DNA of 64,000 nt from Rhizobium herbae (GTDB lineage Bacteria > Pseudomonadota > Alphaproteobacteria > Rhizobiales > Rhizobiaceae): positions 124,001 through 188,000 of the forward strand of contig NZ_JAGGJV010000008.1 in assembly GCF_017873135.1 (NCBI RefSeq), read 5' to 3'. The notes under the pieces were generated by a model that saw nothing but the letters and a program-made list of their open reading frames with translations, did not search any database and was not told where the DNA came from. The position numbers were made by a program, and so were the translations under genes. This document shows positions 35,069 through 44,757 of the stretch, piece after piece. Position 1 is the first letter of the stretch, and the number at the start of each line of letters is the position of its first letter.

Positions 35069-36214
35069 CTAAAGCTCGACGGCCTCGATCTTGCGGTCGA
35101 CGAAACGCAGGGCGACTTCGCCGTTGATCAGCTTCAGGGCGGTGTCGCCGAACAGCTCGCGGCGCCAGCCTTTCAAGGCGCCGACATCGGCTTTCGGACC
35201 TTCGGATGCGATGCGTTCGAGATCGTCGCTGTTGGCGATGATCTTGGCGGCAACGCCCTGTTTTTCGGCGATCAGCTTCAGCAGCACCTTGAGCATTTCG
35301 CTGGCGGCCTGCGCGCCTTCCGGCGACTGGTTCTGGCGCGGCATTTTCGGCATGTCCGCCTTCGGCATATCGATCGCGGCGTTGACGGCCTCGATGATCG
35401 CGGTGCCTGCTGCCGAGCGTTCCCAGCCCTTTGGAATGGTGCGCAGGCGGGAGAGGGCTTCCATGTCCTTCGGCTGCTGCTGGGCGATCTCGTAGAGGCC
35501 GTCGTCCTTCAGGATACGGCCGCGCGGAACGTTGCGGCTGCGTGCCTCGCGTTCGCGCCAGGCGGCGACCTTCTGCAGGACGGCCAGTTCCACCGGCTTC
35601 TTCAGCCGCATCTTCAGCCGCTGCCAGGCGTCGTCGGGATGGATGTCGTAGGTTTCCTTGGCTTCGAGGATCGCCATTTCCTCGGTGAGCCAGAGCGAGC
35701 GGCCTTCGCGCTCCAGCTCTTCCTTCAGGTGCAGGTAGACATCGCGCAGGTGGGTGACGTCGGCCAGCGCATAGTCGAGCTGCTTTTCCGACAACGGCCG
35801 GCGGCTCCAGTCAGTGAAGCGCGAGGACTTGTCGATATGGACGTTCTTGATCCGGCTGACGAGCTGGTCATAGGAGACGCTGTCGCCGAAGCCGCAGACC
35901 ATGGCGGCGACCTGCGTGTCGAAGATCGGATGCGGGATCAGCTTGCCGAGATTGTAGATGATTTCGATGTCCTGGCGCGCGGCATGGAACACCTTGATGA
36001 CGCTGGTATCGGCCATCAGCTCGAAGAACGGCGCCAGATCGATGCCCTTCGCCAGCGGATCGACGATGACGGCAATGTCCGGTCCAGCCATCTGGATCAG
36101 GCAGAGTTGCGGCCAGAAGGTCGTTTCGCGGAGAAATTCCGTATCGATGGTCAGGTATTGGCCCTGGGCCAGCGTTTCGCAGGCGGCGGCCAGTTCGGCG
36201 GTTGTCTCGATCAT
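35069..36214 (-). CDS. rnd: Ribonuclease D
   Basis: A 381-residue 3'-5' exoribonuclease that trims tRNA and other stable RNAs. The DEDD exonuclease motifs are visible: ExoI in LTIDTEFLRETTFWPQLCLI, ExoII in VFHAARQDIEIIYNLG, and ExoIII in YALADVTHLRDVY. HRDC-like helical domains follow. The ATG at 36214 is preferred; a TTG one codon earlier is possible. In many rhizobia, as I recall, rnd lies close to ppx and aspS; here accessory genes separate them. It converges with the MFS gene. Confidence 0.95.
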   Translation of the reverse strand: MIETTAELAAACETLAQGQYLTIDTEFLRETTFWPQLCLIQMAGPDIAVIVDPLAKGIDLAPFFELMADTSVIKVFHAARQDIEIIYNLGKLIPHPIFDTQVAAMVCGFGDSVSYDQLVSRIKNVHIDKSSRFTDWSRRPLSEKQLDYALADVTHLRDVYLHLKEELEREGRSLWLTEEMAILEAKETYDIHPDDAWQRLKMRLKKPVELAVLQKVAAWREREARSRNVPRGRILKDDGLYEIAQQQPKDMEALSRLRTIPKGWERSAAGTAIIEAVNAAIDMPKADMPKMPRQNQSPEGAQAASEMLKVLLKLIAEKQGVAAKIIANSDDLERIASEGPKADVGALKGWRRELFGDTALKLINGEVALRFVDRKIEAVEL

Positions 36215-36299
36215 CAAACTTCAATCACTGTGGCGGAAATGCGGCCGTTAAAACTCACCCGATGTATCCCTTCGCGCCCGGCGTCACAACGAAAAAAGC

Positions 36300-37703
36300 T
36301 CAAACGACACGGAAATATCCCGACATTCCCGTCTTCTGATGCTCGATGATATGGCAATGGAGCAGCCAGTCGCCGGGATTGTCGGCGACGAGGCCGAGTT
36401 CGGCCTGTTCGTCCGGCAAAAGCAGGATCGTGTCGGTCGGCGGCGGCAGGATGGTCCGCTTGTTGGAACTGAGGATACGGAAGCTGAGGCCGTGCAGATG
36501 GATCGGGTGCGCGTGCGGCGTCCGGTTCCGGACCTGCAGCACGTAGCTTTTGCCAAGCTTCAGTTCCGAGACCGGCGCCCCCGGATCGGGCGTATCGCCC
36601 TGCCACGGTACCTTGTTGATCGCCCAGAACGTATAACCGAGCGTGCCGCAGATGCTGGGAACGGGCGCATGCTCCGCCGTGGCGGTGAAATCGAGCGGAA
36701 TGCGCACGGCCGTGGAAAGATCGGCCTCTGCGATCGGGTTGGCGGGAAGCGGCTTCACGTCGCGGATATCGCGCTTCAGCGATGCGCCGGTCGCGCGCAG
36801 TGTCGCGATGGTGAAGGGGCTGGAGCCGCGGAAGTTGCCAAGCTTGACCACGGCGCCTTCGTCGTCCGGCATGCGCAGGACCAGTTCGACGCGCTGGCCG
36901 GGGCCGAAATCCAGAAGGTCGAGCGGGAAGGGCATTTCCACCGGATTGCCGTCGAGCGCGATGACCAACGCCGGTGCGCCGTCCGCGCCGAGCGTGTAGA
37001 TGCGGGTCACGTCGGTGGCGGCGATCCGGATGCGGACGAGGCCGCCGGCGGGCGCGTCATAGCTTGGTTCCTGCTGCCAGTTGGCGGTACGCACCGTGCC
37101 ATAGGTGCCGCCGCGCGCGGCATCGCGGGGCTTGAAGGGGGCGATGAAGGCGCCGCCGGCGCCAAGCCGCCAATCACGCAGGTTGAGCACGATCTCCGCG
37201 TCGAAAACCGCATCGTCGGGATTTTCGACGACGATGACGCCGGTCAGCCCGTGGCCCATCTGCGTCAGCGTGTTGCAATGCGGATGATACCAGAAGGTGC
37301 CGGCGTCGGGCGGCGTGAAGACATAGTCGAAGCCGTCGCCGGGATAGACGTAAGGTTGGGTCATCTCCGGTACGCCATCCATGGCGTTGACGATGCGCAG
37401 CCCGTGCCAGTGGACCGTCGTCGGTTCGTCCAGTGCATTCATCAGCCGGGCGGCAAAAGGCTCGCCCTTTTTCATCCGGATGACCGGCGGCATGCCGGTC
37501 GCGGCCGCCTCGCTTGTTCCGTAGGTCATGACCTTTGGCGTGACGCCGTCGCCTACCAGTGATGCATCAGTGAACTGCGCCTTGAGCAGGAGCGGCGAGG
37601 GGGCGGCGATGCCGCGTCGGGCCGCCAGTCCGCCTCCGATCGTAAACGAGGCTGCTGCTGCGGCGGAGCCCTTCAGAAGCGTGCGGCGGCTGATGATCGG
37701 CAT
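36300..37703 (-). CDS. Multicopper oxidase, Tat-exported
   Basis: A 467-residue laccase/CueO-type oxidase. The N-terminus MPIISRRTLLKGSAAAAASF is a twin-arginine signal, so it is folded in the cytoplasm and exported to the periplasm. Copper ligands lie in TVHWHGLRI, FWYHPHCNT, HPIHLHGLSF and LLHCHIIEHQKTGM; the last includes the type 1 Cys and an axial Met. All four clusters are complete, so it should be active. The likely role is Cu(I) oxidation or oxidation of phenols; substrate is not proven. The ATG is at 37703. No copper-responsive regulator or other cop genes are adjacent. Confidence 0.94.
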   Translation of the reverse strand: MPIISRRTLLKGSAAAAASFTIGGGLAARRGIAAPSPLLLKAQFTDASLVGDGVTPKVMTYGTSEAAATGMPPVIRMKKGEPFAARLMNALDEPTTVHWHGLRIVNAMDGVPEMTQPYVYPGDGFDYVFTPPDAGTFWYHPHCNTLTQMGHGLTGVIVVENPDDAVFDAEIVLNLRDWRLGAGGAFIAPFKPRDAARGGTYGTVRTANWQQEPSYDAPAGGLVRIRIAATDVTRIYTLGADGAPALVIALDGNPVEMPFPLDLLDFGPGQRVELVLRMPDDEGAVVKLGNFRGSSPFTIATLRATGASLKRDIRDVKPLPANPIAEADLSTAVRIPLDFTATAEHAPVPSICGTLGYTFWAINKVPWQGDTPDPGAPVSELKLGKSYVLQVRNRTPHAHPIHLHGLSFRILSSNKRTILPPPTDTILLLPDEQAELGLVADNPGDWLLHCHIIEHQKTGMSGYFRVV

Positions 37704-37792
37704 GAGGCAGAATTCCGGAGATTGGGATGCTTGGGTTTAAACTTGATGCCGTCATTCAGCAATTGGCAACGATGCGCATCTTGCCGCAGCGC

Positions 37793-39031
37793 TCATACCT
37801 TTTTCTTGTCCTCGGGCGATGCCGCCAGCTTGTTGAAGAAGGAGGACGTGCGCAAGAGATTGCGGAACCGCATTGAACGCGCGCCGGCCGGTACCGCGCT
37901 ACGCGCCGTCATCCGTTGCAGCGTGTAGAGCATGAAGGCGGCCAGCACGGCGGCGGTATAGATGAACAGCGCCTGCGGCCCGAAGATATCGAGCATGAAC
38001 GAGGCAAACAGCGGCCCGATGATGGCGCCGCACGACCAGAAGAACAGCATGCCGGCCGATACCAGCGCATGCTGGCCTTCCGCAGCATGGTCGTTGGCAT
38101 GGGCCGAGCAGAGCGAATAGAGCGGCATGGCGAAGGCGCCGAAGATGAAGATACCAATGAAGTTCAGCCATTCGTCGCTGCCGGCAAAAAGCGCCAGGAA
38201 CAGCCCCGCCAGCAGCGAGCCGAAGGTGGCGAGCAGGATGATCAGTCGCCGGTCCAGCCGGTCGGAATAGAGCCCGAGCGGATATTGCAGCACCACCCCG
38301 CCGATGATGCCGACGCTCATGAAGGTGGCAATCGCGGTGATCGACAGGCCGATGCCCTCGGCATAGATCGGTCCGAGCGAGCGGAACGTCGAGTTCGTCA
38401 GCCCGACGACGATGCAGCCGATGGTGGCGAGCGGCGAGATGTTCCACAGCGCCTTGACATCGAACCGGATCGCCTCGGGTGCGCCGGGACTGGAACGGTC
38501 GGCAAAGGAGATCGGCACCAGCGACAGAGTCAGCGCCATGGACACGATCGCAAACAACTGGAATCCTTCAATGCCGACGGTCGGGATCAGGTATTGCGCC
38601 GCGGTGACCGATCCGAGATCGACCAGGCGGTAGATCGACAGGGTGCGGGCGCGGTTGGCATTCGTCACGCGCGCATTCAGCCAGCTTTCCACCGTGGCGA
38701 AAAGGCTGGCAAAACAGATGCCGGCAATCAGCCGCATCAAAAACCAGAACCACGGATCGATTAGGAGAACCATGGCGATCGAGGCGGCCGACGCAATGGC
38801 CGCCATGGCCGAAAACGTCCGGATGTGGCCGATCGAGCGCAGGATGCGCGTCACATAGATGCAGCCGATGGCAAAGCCGATATTGTAGCCGGTGCCGACA
38901 AGGCCGATCAGCGAGGTGGAAAAACCCTCCTGAAGGGCGCGCAGCGAAATATACGTCCCCTGCAGCCCATTGCCGCCGATCAGGATACCGGCGGTGATGA
39001 GAAGGGGGATGAGGGGACGGATCTGGGACAT
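37793..39031 (-). CDS. MFS transporter, YcaD-like
   Basis: A 412-residue membrane protein with twelve helices. SQIRPLIPLLITAGILIGGNG opens helix 1, the motif YNIGFAIGCIYVTRILRSIG marks motif A, and FWFLMRLIAGICFASLFATVESWLNARV is like E. coli YcaD and its relatives. The substrate is unknown. The ATG at 39031 begins just before helix 1; a GTG at 39082 would add 17 residues. It lies between the multicopper oxidase and aspS, on the same strand as the oxidase, 90 bases upstream of it. Confidence 0.85.
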   Translation of the reverse strand: MSQIRPLIPLLITAGILIGGNGLQGTYISLRALQEGFSTSLIGLVGTGYNIGFAIGCIYVTRILRSIGHIRTFSAMAAIASAASIAMVLLIDPWFWFLMRLIAGICFASLFATVESWLNARVTNANRARTLSIYRLVDLGSVTAAQYLIPTVGIEGFQLFAIVSMALTLSLVPISFADRSSPGAPEAIRFDVKALWNISPLATIGCIVVGLTNSTFRSLGPIYAEGIGLSITAIATFMSVGIIGGVVLQYPLGLYSDRLDRRLIILLATFGSLLAGLFLALFAGSDEWLNFIGIFIFGAFAMPLYSLCSAHANDHAAEGQHALVSAGMLFFWSCGAIIGPLFASFMLDIFGPQALFIYTAAVLAAFMLYTLQRMTARSAVPAGARSMRFRNLLRTSSFFNKLAASPEDKKKV

Positions 39032-39166
39032 GAAGCAAGGGTATCCGGACGGACGCGACTCTATGTCTGCGTGCCGAGCCACATCAATAGACGGAGCGGA
39101 TCGGCAAAAACAGTCACGAAAATTGATGGTCTATTCAGCGTCCCGCATGAATGGGAGGTTTCCGCC

Positions 39167-39319
39167 ATGTCTTCCGCTGATGCTTCTCTGCGTGCCTGTG
39201 GTCGCACGCACGCAGCCCCGGCCTTGACAAATCGCCCCCATCATGCGCTTTTCCGCCCGATTTTGACGCTGCCGCAGCGCGCTTTGGCGTGGCCGCGCGG
39301 CCACTTGGTTCCAGGATAA
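39167..39319 (+). CDS. Possible short ORF upstream of aspS
   Basis: A 50-codon frame, starting [16 protein letters not shown], has a strong GGGAGG ribosome-binding site 8 bases before its ATG and ends 4 bases before the aspS start. The sequence is not recognised and the residue mix (Arg, Pro, His, Ala) is like random GC-rich DNA. It could be a leader peptide coupling translation to aspS, but it has no Asp or Asn run. Chance is a serious alternative. Confidence 0.2.
   Translation: MSSADASLRACGRTHAAPALTNRPHHALFRPILTLPQRALAWPRGHLVPG
39224..39252 (+). promoter_or_regulatory. Candidate aspS promoter
   Basis: A perfect -35 hexamer TTGACA lies at 39224-39229, preceded by CC as in rhizobial sigma-70 sites (CTTGAC). 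The -10 position at 39247-39252 reads GCTTTT, a poor match. Initiation would be about 65 bases before aspS. Confidence 0.4.
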
Positions 39320-39323
39320 TATC

Positions 39324-41117
39324 ATGCATCGTTACCGCAGCCACACTTGTGCCGCTCTTCGCAAAGCCGACGTCGGACAGACCGTTCGTATCTCCGGCTG
39401 GGTCCACCGCGTCCGCGACCATGGCGGCCTGTTGTTCATCGACCTTCGCGATCATTACGGCATGACGCAGATCGTCGTCGATCCCGACAGTCCCGCCTTC
39501 AAGACGGCAGAAACCGTGCGCGGCGAATGGGTCATCCGCATCGACGGCACCGTCAAGGCGCGCTCGGACGAAACCGTCAACAAGCAGATGGCGACCGGCG
39601 AGATCGAGCTTTACGCGCAGGAGATCGAAGTGCTCTCCGCGGCAAAAGAACTGCCGCTGCCGGTGTTCGGCGAGCCCGATTATCCGGAAGACATCCGCCT
39701 CAAGTACCGCTTCCTCGACCTGCGCCGCGAAACGCTGCACAAGAACATCGTCAAGCGCAGCCAGATCATTTCCGACATGCGCCTGCGTATGAACTCGGCT
39801 GGCTTTGCCGAATATTCGACGCCGATCCTGACGGCCTCCTCGCCGGAAGGCGCGCGCGACTTCCTCGTGCCATCCCGCATCCATCCCGGCACGTTCTTCG
39901 CGCTGCCGCAGGCGCCGCAGCAGTACAAGCAGCTGCTGATGGTCGCCGGTTTCGACCGCTACTTCCAGATCGCGCCGTGCTTCCGCGACGAAGACCCGCG
40001 CGCCGACCGCCTGCCGGGCGAATTCTACCAGCTCGACGTCGAGATGAGCTTCGTCACCCAGGAAGATGTCTGGGATACGATGGGCCCGCTGATGACCGGC
40101 GTGTTCGAGCAGTTCGCCGAGGGCAAGCCCGTCACCAAGGAATGGCCGCGCATTCCCTATGACCAGGCCATCCGCAAATACGGCTCCGACAAGCCGGACC
40201 TGCGCAACCCGATCGAGATGCAGGCCGTCACCGAACATTTCGCCGGTTCCGGCTTCAAGGTGTTCGCCGGCATGATCGAGCGCGATCCGAAGGTCGAGGT
40301 CTGGGCCATCCCGGCCAAGACCGGTGGTTCGCGCGCCTTCTGCGACCGCATGAATGCCTGGGCGCAGTCGACCGGCCAGCCGGGCCTCGGCTACATCTTC
40401 TGGCGCAAGGAAGAGGACGGCACGACCGCCGGCTCCGGCCCGCTTGCCAAGAACATCGGCGAGGAGCGGACCGAAGCGATCCGCACGCAGCTCGGCCTTG
40501 ATGTCGGCGATGCCTGCTTCTTCGTCGCCGGCGATCCGTCCAAATTCTACAAGTTCGCTGGCGAAGCCCGCACCAAGGCCGGCGAGGACCTGAACCTCGT
40601 CGATCGCGACCGGTTCGAACTGTGCTGGATCATCGACTTCCCGTTCTACGAATGGAGCGACGAAGACAAGAAGGTCGATTTCGCCCACAACCCGTTCTCG
40701 ATGCCGCAGGGCGGTCTCGAGGCGCTGCAAAGCCAAGATCCGTTGACGATCAAGGCCTATCAGTATGACGCTGTCTGCAACGGCTTCGAAATCGCCTCGG
40801 GCTCGATCCGAAACCAGTCGCCGGAACTGATGGTCAAGGCGTTCGAACTGGTCGGCCTGTCGCAGACGGACGTTGAAGAGCGTTTCGGCGGCATGTACCG
40901 CGCCTTCCAGTACGGCGCACCTCCGCATGGCGGCTGCGCCTTCGGCATCGACCGGGTCGTCATGCTTCTGCTCGGCGCCAAGAACCTGCGCGAGATCACG
41001 CTGTTCCCGATGAACCAGCAGGCGCAGGACCTGCTGATGAACGCACCGGCGCCGGCCATGCCCAAGCAGCTCGCGGAACTGTCGTTGCGCGTCATTCCGC
41101 CGATGAAGAAGGACTGA
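39324..41117 (+). CDS. aspS: Aspartyl-tRNA synthetase, probably non-discriminating (Asp/Asn)
   Basis: A 597-residue class II synthetase of the bacterial type. Residues 1-110 form the OB-fold anticodon-binding domain ([20 protein letters not shown]). Motif 2 is in [16 protein letters not shown] and motif 3 in [15 protein letters not shown]; a GAD insertion lies between. In alphaproteobacteria without AsnRS the enzyme also charges tRNA-Asn, which GatCAB then amidates (established knowledge for the group; not testable here). The ATG at 39324 and length match the family. A strong terminator follows. Confidence 0.98.
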   Translation: MHRYRSHTCAALRKADVGQTVRISGWVHRVRDHGGLLFIDLRDHYGMTQIVVDPDSPAFKTAETVRGEWVIRIDGTVKARSDETVNKQMATGEIELYAQEIEVLSAAKELPLPVFGEPDYPEDIRLKYRFLDLRRETLHKNIVKRSQIISDMRLRMNSAGFAEYSTPILTASSPEGARDFLVPSRIHPGTFFALPQAPQQYKQLLMVAGFDRYFQIAPCFRDEDPRADRLPGEFYQLDVEMSFVTQEDVWDTMGPLMTGVFEQFAEGKPVTKEWPRIPYDQAIRKYGSDKPDLRNPIEMQAVTEHFAGSGFKVFAGMIERDPKVEVWAIPAKTGGSRAFCDRMNAWAQSTGQPGLGYIFWRKEEDGTTAGSGPLAKNIGEERTEAIRTQLGLDVGDACFFVAGDPSKFYKFAGEARTKAGEDLNLVDRDRFELCWIIDFPFYEWSDEDKKVDFAHNPFSMPQGGLEALQSQDPLTIKAYQYDAVCNGFEIASGSIRNQSPELMVKAFELVGLSQTDVEERFGGMYRAFQYGAPPHGGCAFGIDRVVMLLLGAKNLREITLFPMNQQAQDLLMNAPAPAMPKQLAELSLRVIPPMKKD

Positions 41118-41146
41118 GGCAAGTCCTCTCCCGATTGGATTTGATC

Positions 41147-41175
41147 AACCCGGCGATGCAGATCGCCGGGTTTTT
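41147..41175 (+). terminator. Rho-independent terminator of aspS
   Basis: A perfect 11-bp stem AACCCGGCGAT/ATCGCCGGGTT with a GCAG loop followed by a T tract, 30 bases after the aspS stop. Confidence 0.92.
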
Positions 41176-41303
41176 CGCATCCGCAATTTGCCTGAAAACA
41201 GCCCTCAAAGCGGCGATATTCCGCGCGCAATCGGCCTCAATGCACGCTTAACGATAGTGTGCCGGCACGTACCCAGCCGGTTTCAATGTCTGGGGGTTTG
41301 GAC

Positions 41304-42746
41304 ATGACCGATAGCGACTTAATCCCGGAAGAGGGTTTCGGAGACAAGCAACCATTTTCACAATCCGATACAACGTCGCAGCCCGGAACGCTCCGAACGC
41401 TCCTGTCTTCGCCCGGTGTCAAGTTCATCATGATCGGCTTCATCTCGGTGGCGTTGTTGATTCCGACGCTGCTCGTCTGGGGGCTGGTGGAGGAACGTGG
41501 CCGCCGGGCGGAAGAGGTCTCATCGCGGATCGCCAAGGGATGGGGAGGGCCGCAGGTCCTCAACGGCCCCTATGTCGCCGTGCCCTTCGAGGTCAACCGC
41601 AACCAGACGATCGACGGCCGCATTGTCTGGCAGACCGTCACCGAATGGGCGCTGCTGATGCCCGAAACATTGAGCGTGGATTCGAAGCTGGCGACGGAAG
41701 AACGCAAACTGTCGATCTACACGCTGCCGGTCTACAACGCCAGGATCGCCATATCCGGCAAGTTTGCGCCCGGCATGATCGACGATCTCCGGCAGATCGA
41801 GGGCAAGCCGGATCTCGACCGGGCAATGCTGGTGATGAGCATCGCCGATATTACCGGCATCCGTTCCGACGCCGGCGTACGCATAGACGGCGGGCCGTTG
41901 ATGCCGTTCGATCCCGGCATGAAAGCCATCACGTCTCTTATGCTCGGTTCACCGGAGCCCTACGGTTCGCCCGCCAAGCTGGATTCGGGCGTGAACCGTC
42001 CGATCGGCCGCGCCCTTGTCGAAAGCGGCTTTGCCTTTGCCATGGACCTGTCGCTCAACGGTTCCGGCAGCTTTGCCGTTGCGCCCGCCGGCCAGACGAC
42101 GCATTTCTCGGCTGAGGCCAATTGGCCGCACCCGGGCTTCGAAGGCCTGTTCCTGCCCGAGGAAAAATCGATCGACGGCAAGGGATTTTCCGCCAAGTGG
42201 ACGATCCCCTATCTTGCCCGCGGCGTCGATCGCGTCGTCTCCGGCTCGGTGATGCCGCTGTCGAACAGCCTGATGTCGATCAATATGGTCGAGCCGGTCA
42301 AGTTCTACCAGGTCGTCGCCCGGACGCTGAAATATTCGATCGGCTTCTTCTCGGTGGTCTTTCTCGCCGTTTTCATCATCGAACTGAAAAGCGCCCGCAA
42401 GGTTCACTGGATCCAGTATGTGCTGACGGGGCTTGCCTTGGTGGTCTTCTATATCCTGCTTCTGGCGCTGGCCGAACATACCGGTTTCGAGATCGCCTAT
42501 GTTCTGGCGTCGCTGGCAACCGCTGGGCTGATCTCGACCTATGTCGGCTCGGTGACCGGCAGCGCGCGGCGCGGCGCGGGACTCGCCTTCGTGCTGTGTA
42601 CAGCCTATGCGGTCATGTACCTGATCCTGCGGGAAGACGAATACGCCCTGCTTGCCGGCGCGCTGATTTCGTTCGTCACCATCGCGGCGACGATGTTTTC
42701 CACCCGCGCGGTCGACTGGTCTGGCACAGGAAGGAAGCCTGCTTAA
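41304..42746 (+). CDS. creD: Inner-membrane protein CreD
   Basis: A 480-residue protein. One transmembrane helix lies near residue 35-55 (FIMIGFISVALLIPTLLVWG), followed by a 270-residue periplasmic domain and five or six C-terminal helices (SIGFFSVVFLAVFIIELK onward). VEPVKFYQVVARTLKYSIGF matches the CreD family core. CreD affects envelope integrity and beta-lactam response in enterobacteria. CreBC genes are absent from the window, so control is unknown. The ATG at 41304 follows TGGGGG; an ATG at 41286 or GTG at 41259 could add a few residues. A bidirectional terminator follows. Confidence 0.9.
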   Translation: MTDSDLIPEEGFGDKQPFSQSDTTSQPGTLRTLLSSPGVKFIMIGFISVALLIPTLLVWGLVEERGRRAEEVSSRIAKGWGGPQVLNGPYVAVPFEVNRNQTIDGRIVWQTVTEWALLMPETLSVDSKLATEERKLSIYTLPVYNARIAISGKFAPGMIDDLRQIEGKPDLDRAMLVMSIADITGIRSDAGVRIDGGPLMPFDPGMKAITSLMLGSPEPYGSPAKLDSGVNRPIGRALVESGFAFAMDLSLNGSGSFAVAPAGQTTHFSAEANWPHPGFEGLFLPEEKSIDGKGFSAKWTIPYLARGVDRVVSGSVMPLSNSLMSINMVEPVKFYQVVARTLKYSIGFFSVVFLAVFIIELKSARKVHWIQYVLTGLALVVFYILLLALAEHTGFEIAYVLASLATAGLISTYVGSVTGSARRGAGLAFVLCTAYAVMYLILREDEYALLAGALISFVTIAATMFSTRAVDWSGTGRKPA

Positions 42747-42761
42747 GGCACTGATGGATCA

Positions 42762-42796
42762 TAAAAAGAGGCCCGGCGTGCTGAACGCCGGGCCTT
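42762..42796. terminator. Bidirectional terminator between creD and a convergent gene
   Basis: A perfect 11-bp stem AGGCCCGGCGT/ACGCCGGGCCT with a 5-base loop. A run of A residues precedes it (T tract on the minus strand), while TTCTC follows on the plus strand. Confidence 0.85.
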
Positions 42797-42822
42797 CTCA
42801 TATTCAGGGCTGATCCGTCGGA

Positions 42823-44016
42823 TCAGTCGTTCGCCGTCACCTTGACGCCAAGCACGCCCGGTACGGTGTTCGGGGCGCCCATGGCGGCGCCGATGATCAT
42901 CGGGAAGGGAACGGGGTTGGCCGGCTCGGCCGAGATCGTCAGGCTCTTCGGCCCATCCAGATAGGTGTTGACCGCGGTCGAGACCTGGTTCTGCAGTTCC
43001 GGCACGTTAAGCTGTGCCATCATCAGCGGTACCATGCCCTTCAGCGACTGTGCCAGCTGATCGCCGGTCACGCCCTGCTGGGCTCCGATATAGTCAAGCA
43101 CGCGCTTGGTGATCGTCGCATCGTCGAAGCGCAGGGAAGCGCTGTTGAAGGTCAACTGCTGGACGAGGCCCATCATTGCAAGGCCCATGGCCTGGTTGGC
43201 TTCTTCCTTGTTCGGATTGGCCTCCTGTGCCTTCATCGCCTCCTGTATGGATTTCATGAATTCCAGCGTGTAGCCGGAAATATCGACGGCAAAGGCAAGG
43301 CGGCCGACATTGGCGAAGTCGAAGGCATATTCCTCAAGCGAGACATTGCCGGAGGCGACTTCCCAGCTTCCCTTGATCGTCATCTCGCCGGAAAGCGTCT
43401 TCAGGCCGAGCTTTTCGATCGCATCCTTGGCCTTGGCGTCCTCGACGTCGGAAAGGTCAGCCTTGATGCCGGAAAGCGTCGCGTCGAAATCGAAGCCGGC
43501 ATCGCTTTCCTGCTTCGCCAGGTTGGCTTCCGATTCGTCCATCGAAAACACCTGCTTGCCCTTGACGGTCACAGTCACGGGGCCGGTGCCGGCGGATTCG
43601 TAAAGGACCATGTCGTTGATCGTGCCGCCCGTCGGATTGCCGGGAATAGTGAGGCCGCCCATGGTGATGTCCTTGGCCGTGACCGCGGTTTCATCCTCCT
43701 TGACGTCGACATCCGGCAGCGTGACGGTCTCGACATAATAGCCGCCGTTGTCGCTTTCCTCGACGCCCTCGAGCGTCACTTCGCCGACCTTGAAATCTTT
43801 GCCGGGGGCGGCCGTCGATTTGACGGTGACGCCGGTCAGCGTCACCGTCGTGCCGTCCACCGCAACGTTTTCATAGGCAATGGTTGCGCCGCTGAGCGCA
43901 TAGGCGGCATTGAGCTTGGTGACGAGGTCCGCGCCGTCGAGCGCGAAGGCCGGCCCGGAAAGGCCGATAAAAGCGGCGCTCGCCAGCATCAGACGGAGGT
44001 TGCGGTTAGGCAGCAT
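42823..44016 (-). CDS. Large periplasmic protein of unknown function
   Basis: A 397-residue protein with a signal peptide (MLPNRNLRLMLASAAFIGLS ending AFALDG). The mature part is rich in beta-strand patterns and acidic residues (TVTLTGVTVKSTAAPG, GEVTLEGVEESDNGG, AFDFANVGRLAFAVDISGY) and repeats a scheme of describing layers of strands, like YdgA/DUF945-type or AsmA-like proteins, but I cannot assign a family. The ATG at 44016 follows AAAGGAA. A much longer frame open to 44430 overlaps the next gene and is rejected. It is convergent with creD. Confidence 0.7.
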   Translation of the reverse strand: MLPNRNLRLMLASAAFIGLSGPAFALDGADLVTKLNAAYALSGATIAYENVAVDGTTVTLTGVTVKSTAAPGKDFKVGEVTLEGVEESDNGGYYVETVTLPDVDVKEDETAVTAKDITMGGLTIPGNPTGGTINDMVLYESAGTGPVTVTVKGKQVFSMDESEANLAKQESDAGFDFDATLSGIKADLSDVEDAKAKDAIEKLGLKTLSGEMTIKGSWEVASGNVSLEEYAFDFANVGRLAFAVDISGYTLEFMKSIQEAMKAQEANPNKEEANQAMGLAMMGLVQQLTFNSASLRFDDATITKRVLDYIGAQQGVTGDQLAQSLKGMVPLMMAQLNVPELQNQVSTAVNTYLDGPKSLTISAEPANPVPFPMIIGAAMGAPNTVPGVLGVKVTAND

Positions 44017-44165
44017 AGGGTGGTTCCTTTGTTGTAAAGGTTTAATTTCGAAGGCATTTCTAATACGGATTGAGGCCGAAATATATTCGAATTGCGTTGC
44101 GGTGTCATGTTTCGTACCGGTGTCCATTTTTGGGATGAAAATCGCCGGTGGAGAGTTGCTTCGGG

Positions 44166-44561
44166 CTATTTCACGACGACGTCGATCGAATCCTGAATGT
44201 ACTTGGTATCCGAGCGGCCCTCGTATCGCTGCATGCTCATGCCGAAGGTGAGGCTGTCCTTGCCGCGAAAGCCCGGTTGCGGCTTGAAGAGGATCGCCAT
44301 GCCCCATGCCGGCTTTCCATCGCAAAGCCTGGAGATGTTGCTGATCTTGTATTTGATCCATTGAAACCGGACGCTGCCATGTGCTGGCTCTTTGACGACT
44401 TTCATCTTCGGCTTGCCTATATTGCGGCAACTGGGGGTAACGCCGGTGACGAAATTGATCGCGCTTTCGCGATTGGCGGGAATGCTGATTTCTGCTGCAT
44501 TTGCGCTTTGCAGGGACAGGCAGGCGAGGCCGATGGCGGCGAACTTCGACGGGATGCGCAT
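44166..44561 (-). CDS. Small secreted Ig-like-domain protein
   Basis: A 131-residue protein with a signal peptide (MRIPSKFAAIGLACLSLQSA, cut near NAA). The mature domain has the beta-sandwich pattern VVKEPAHGSVRFQW ... LFKPQPGFRGKDSLTFGM that marks bacterial Ig-like/cadherin-like repeats; one copy is present. Two cysteines (PSCRN and RLCDG) may form a disulfide. The ATG at 44561 follows AGAGG. It lies 149 bases upstream of the large periplasmic protein on the same strand. It probably acts as a small periplasmic or surface protein; function unknown. Confidence 0.65.
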   Translation of the reverse strand: MRIPSKFAAIGLACLSLQSANAAEISIPANRESAINFVTGVTPSCRNIGKPKMKVVKEPAHGSVRFQWIKYKISNISRLCDGKPAWGMAILFKPQPGFRGKDSLTFGMSMQRYEGRSDTKYIQDSIDVVVK

Positions 44562-44757
44562 GAAATGACCTCTGTTCTGGAATCGTTTTAACTGTGGTGA
44601 TCTGCGACTAGCACGAATGCAACCATGTGTGGTAGCTGGCGGACGGAATTTTGCAGAGATATCCAGGCGCCTTGCATGTCTGTCGCAGGCAAGGTTCTCC
44701 ACAGCGCAATGCCCTGCAATCCTTGCCGTTCAGGGCGTGTTGGGGTAGCAAGAAATC

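Noticed and set aside
39135-40928. A 597-codon minus-strand frame opposite aspS
   Set aside because: Antisense to aspS; no domain and no ribosome-binding site found.
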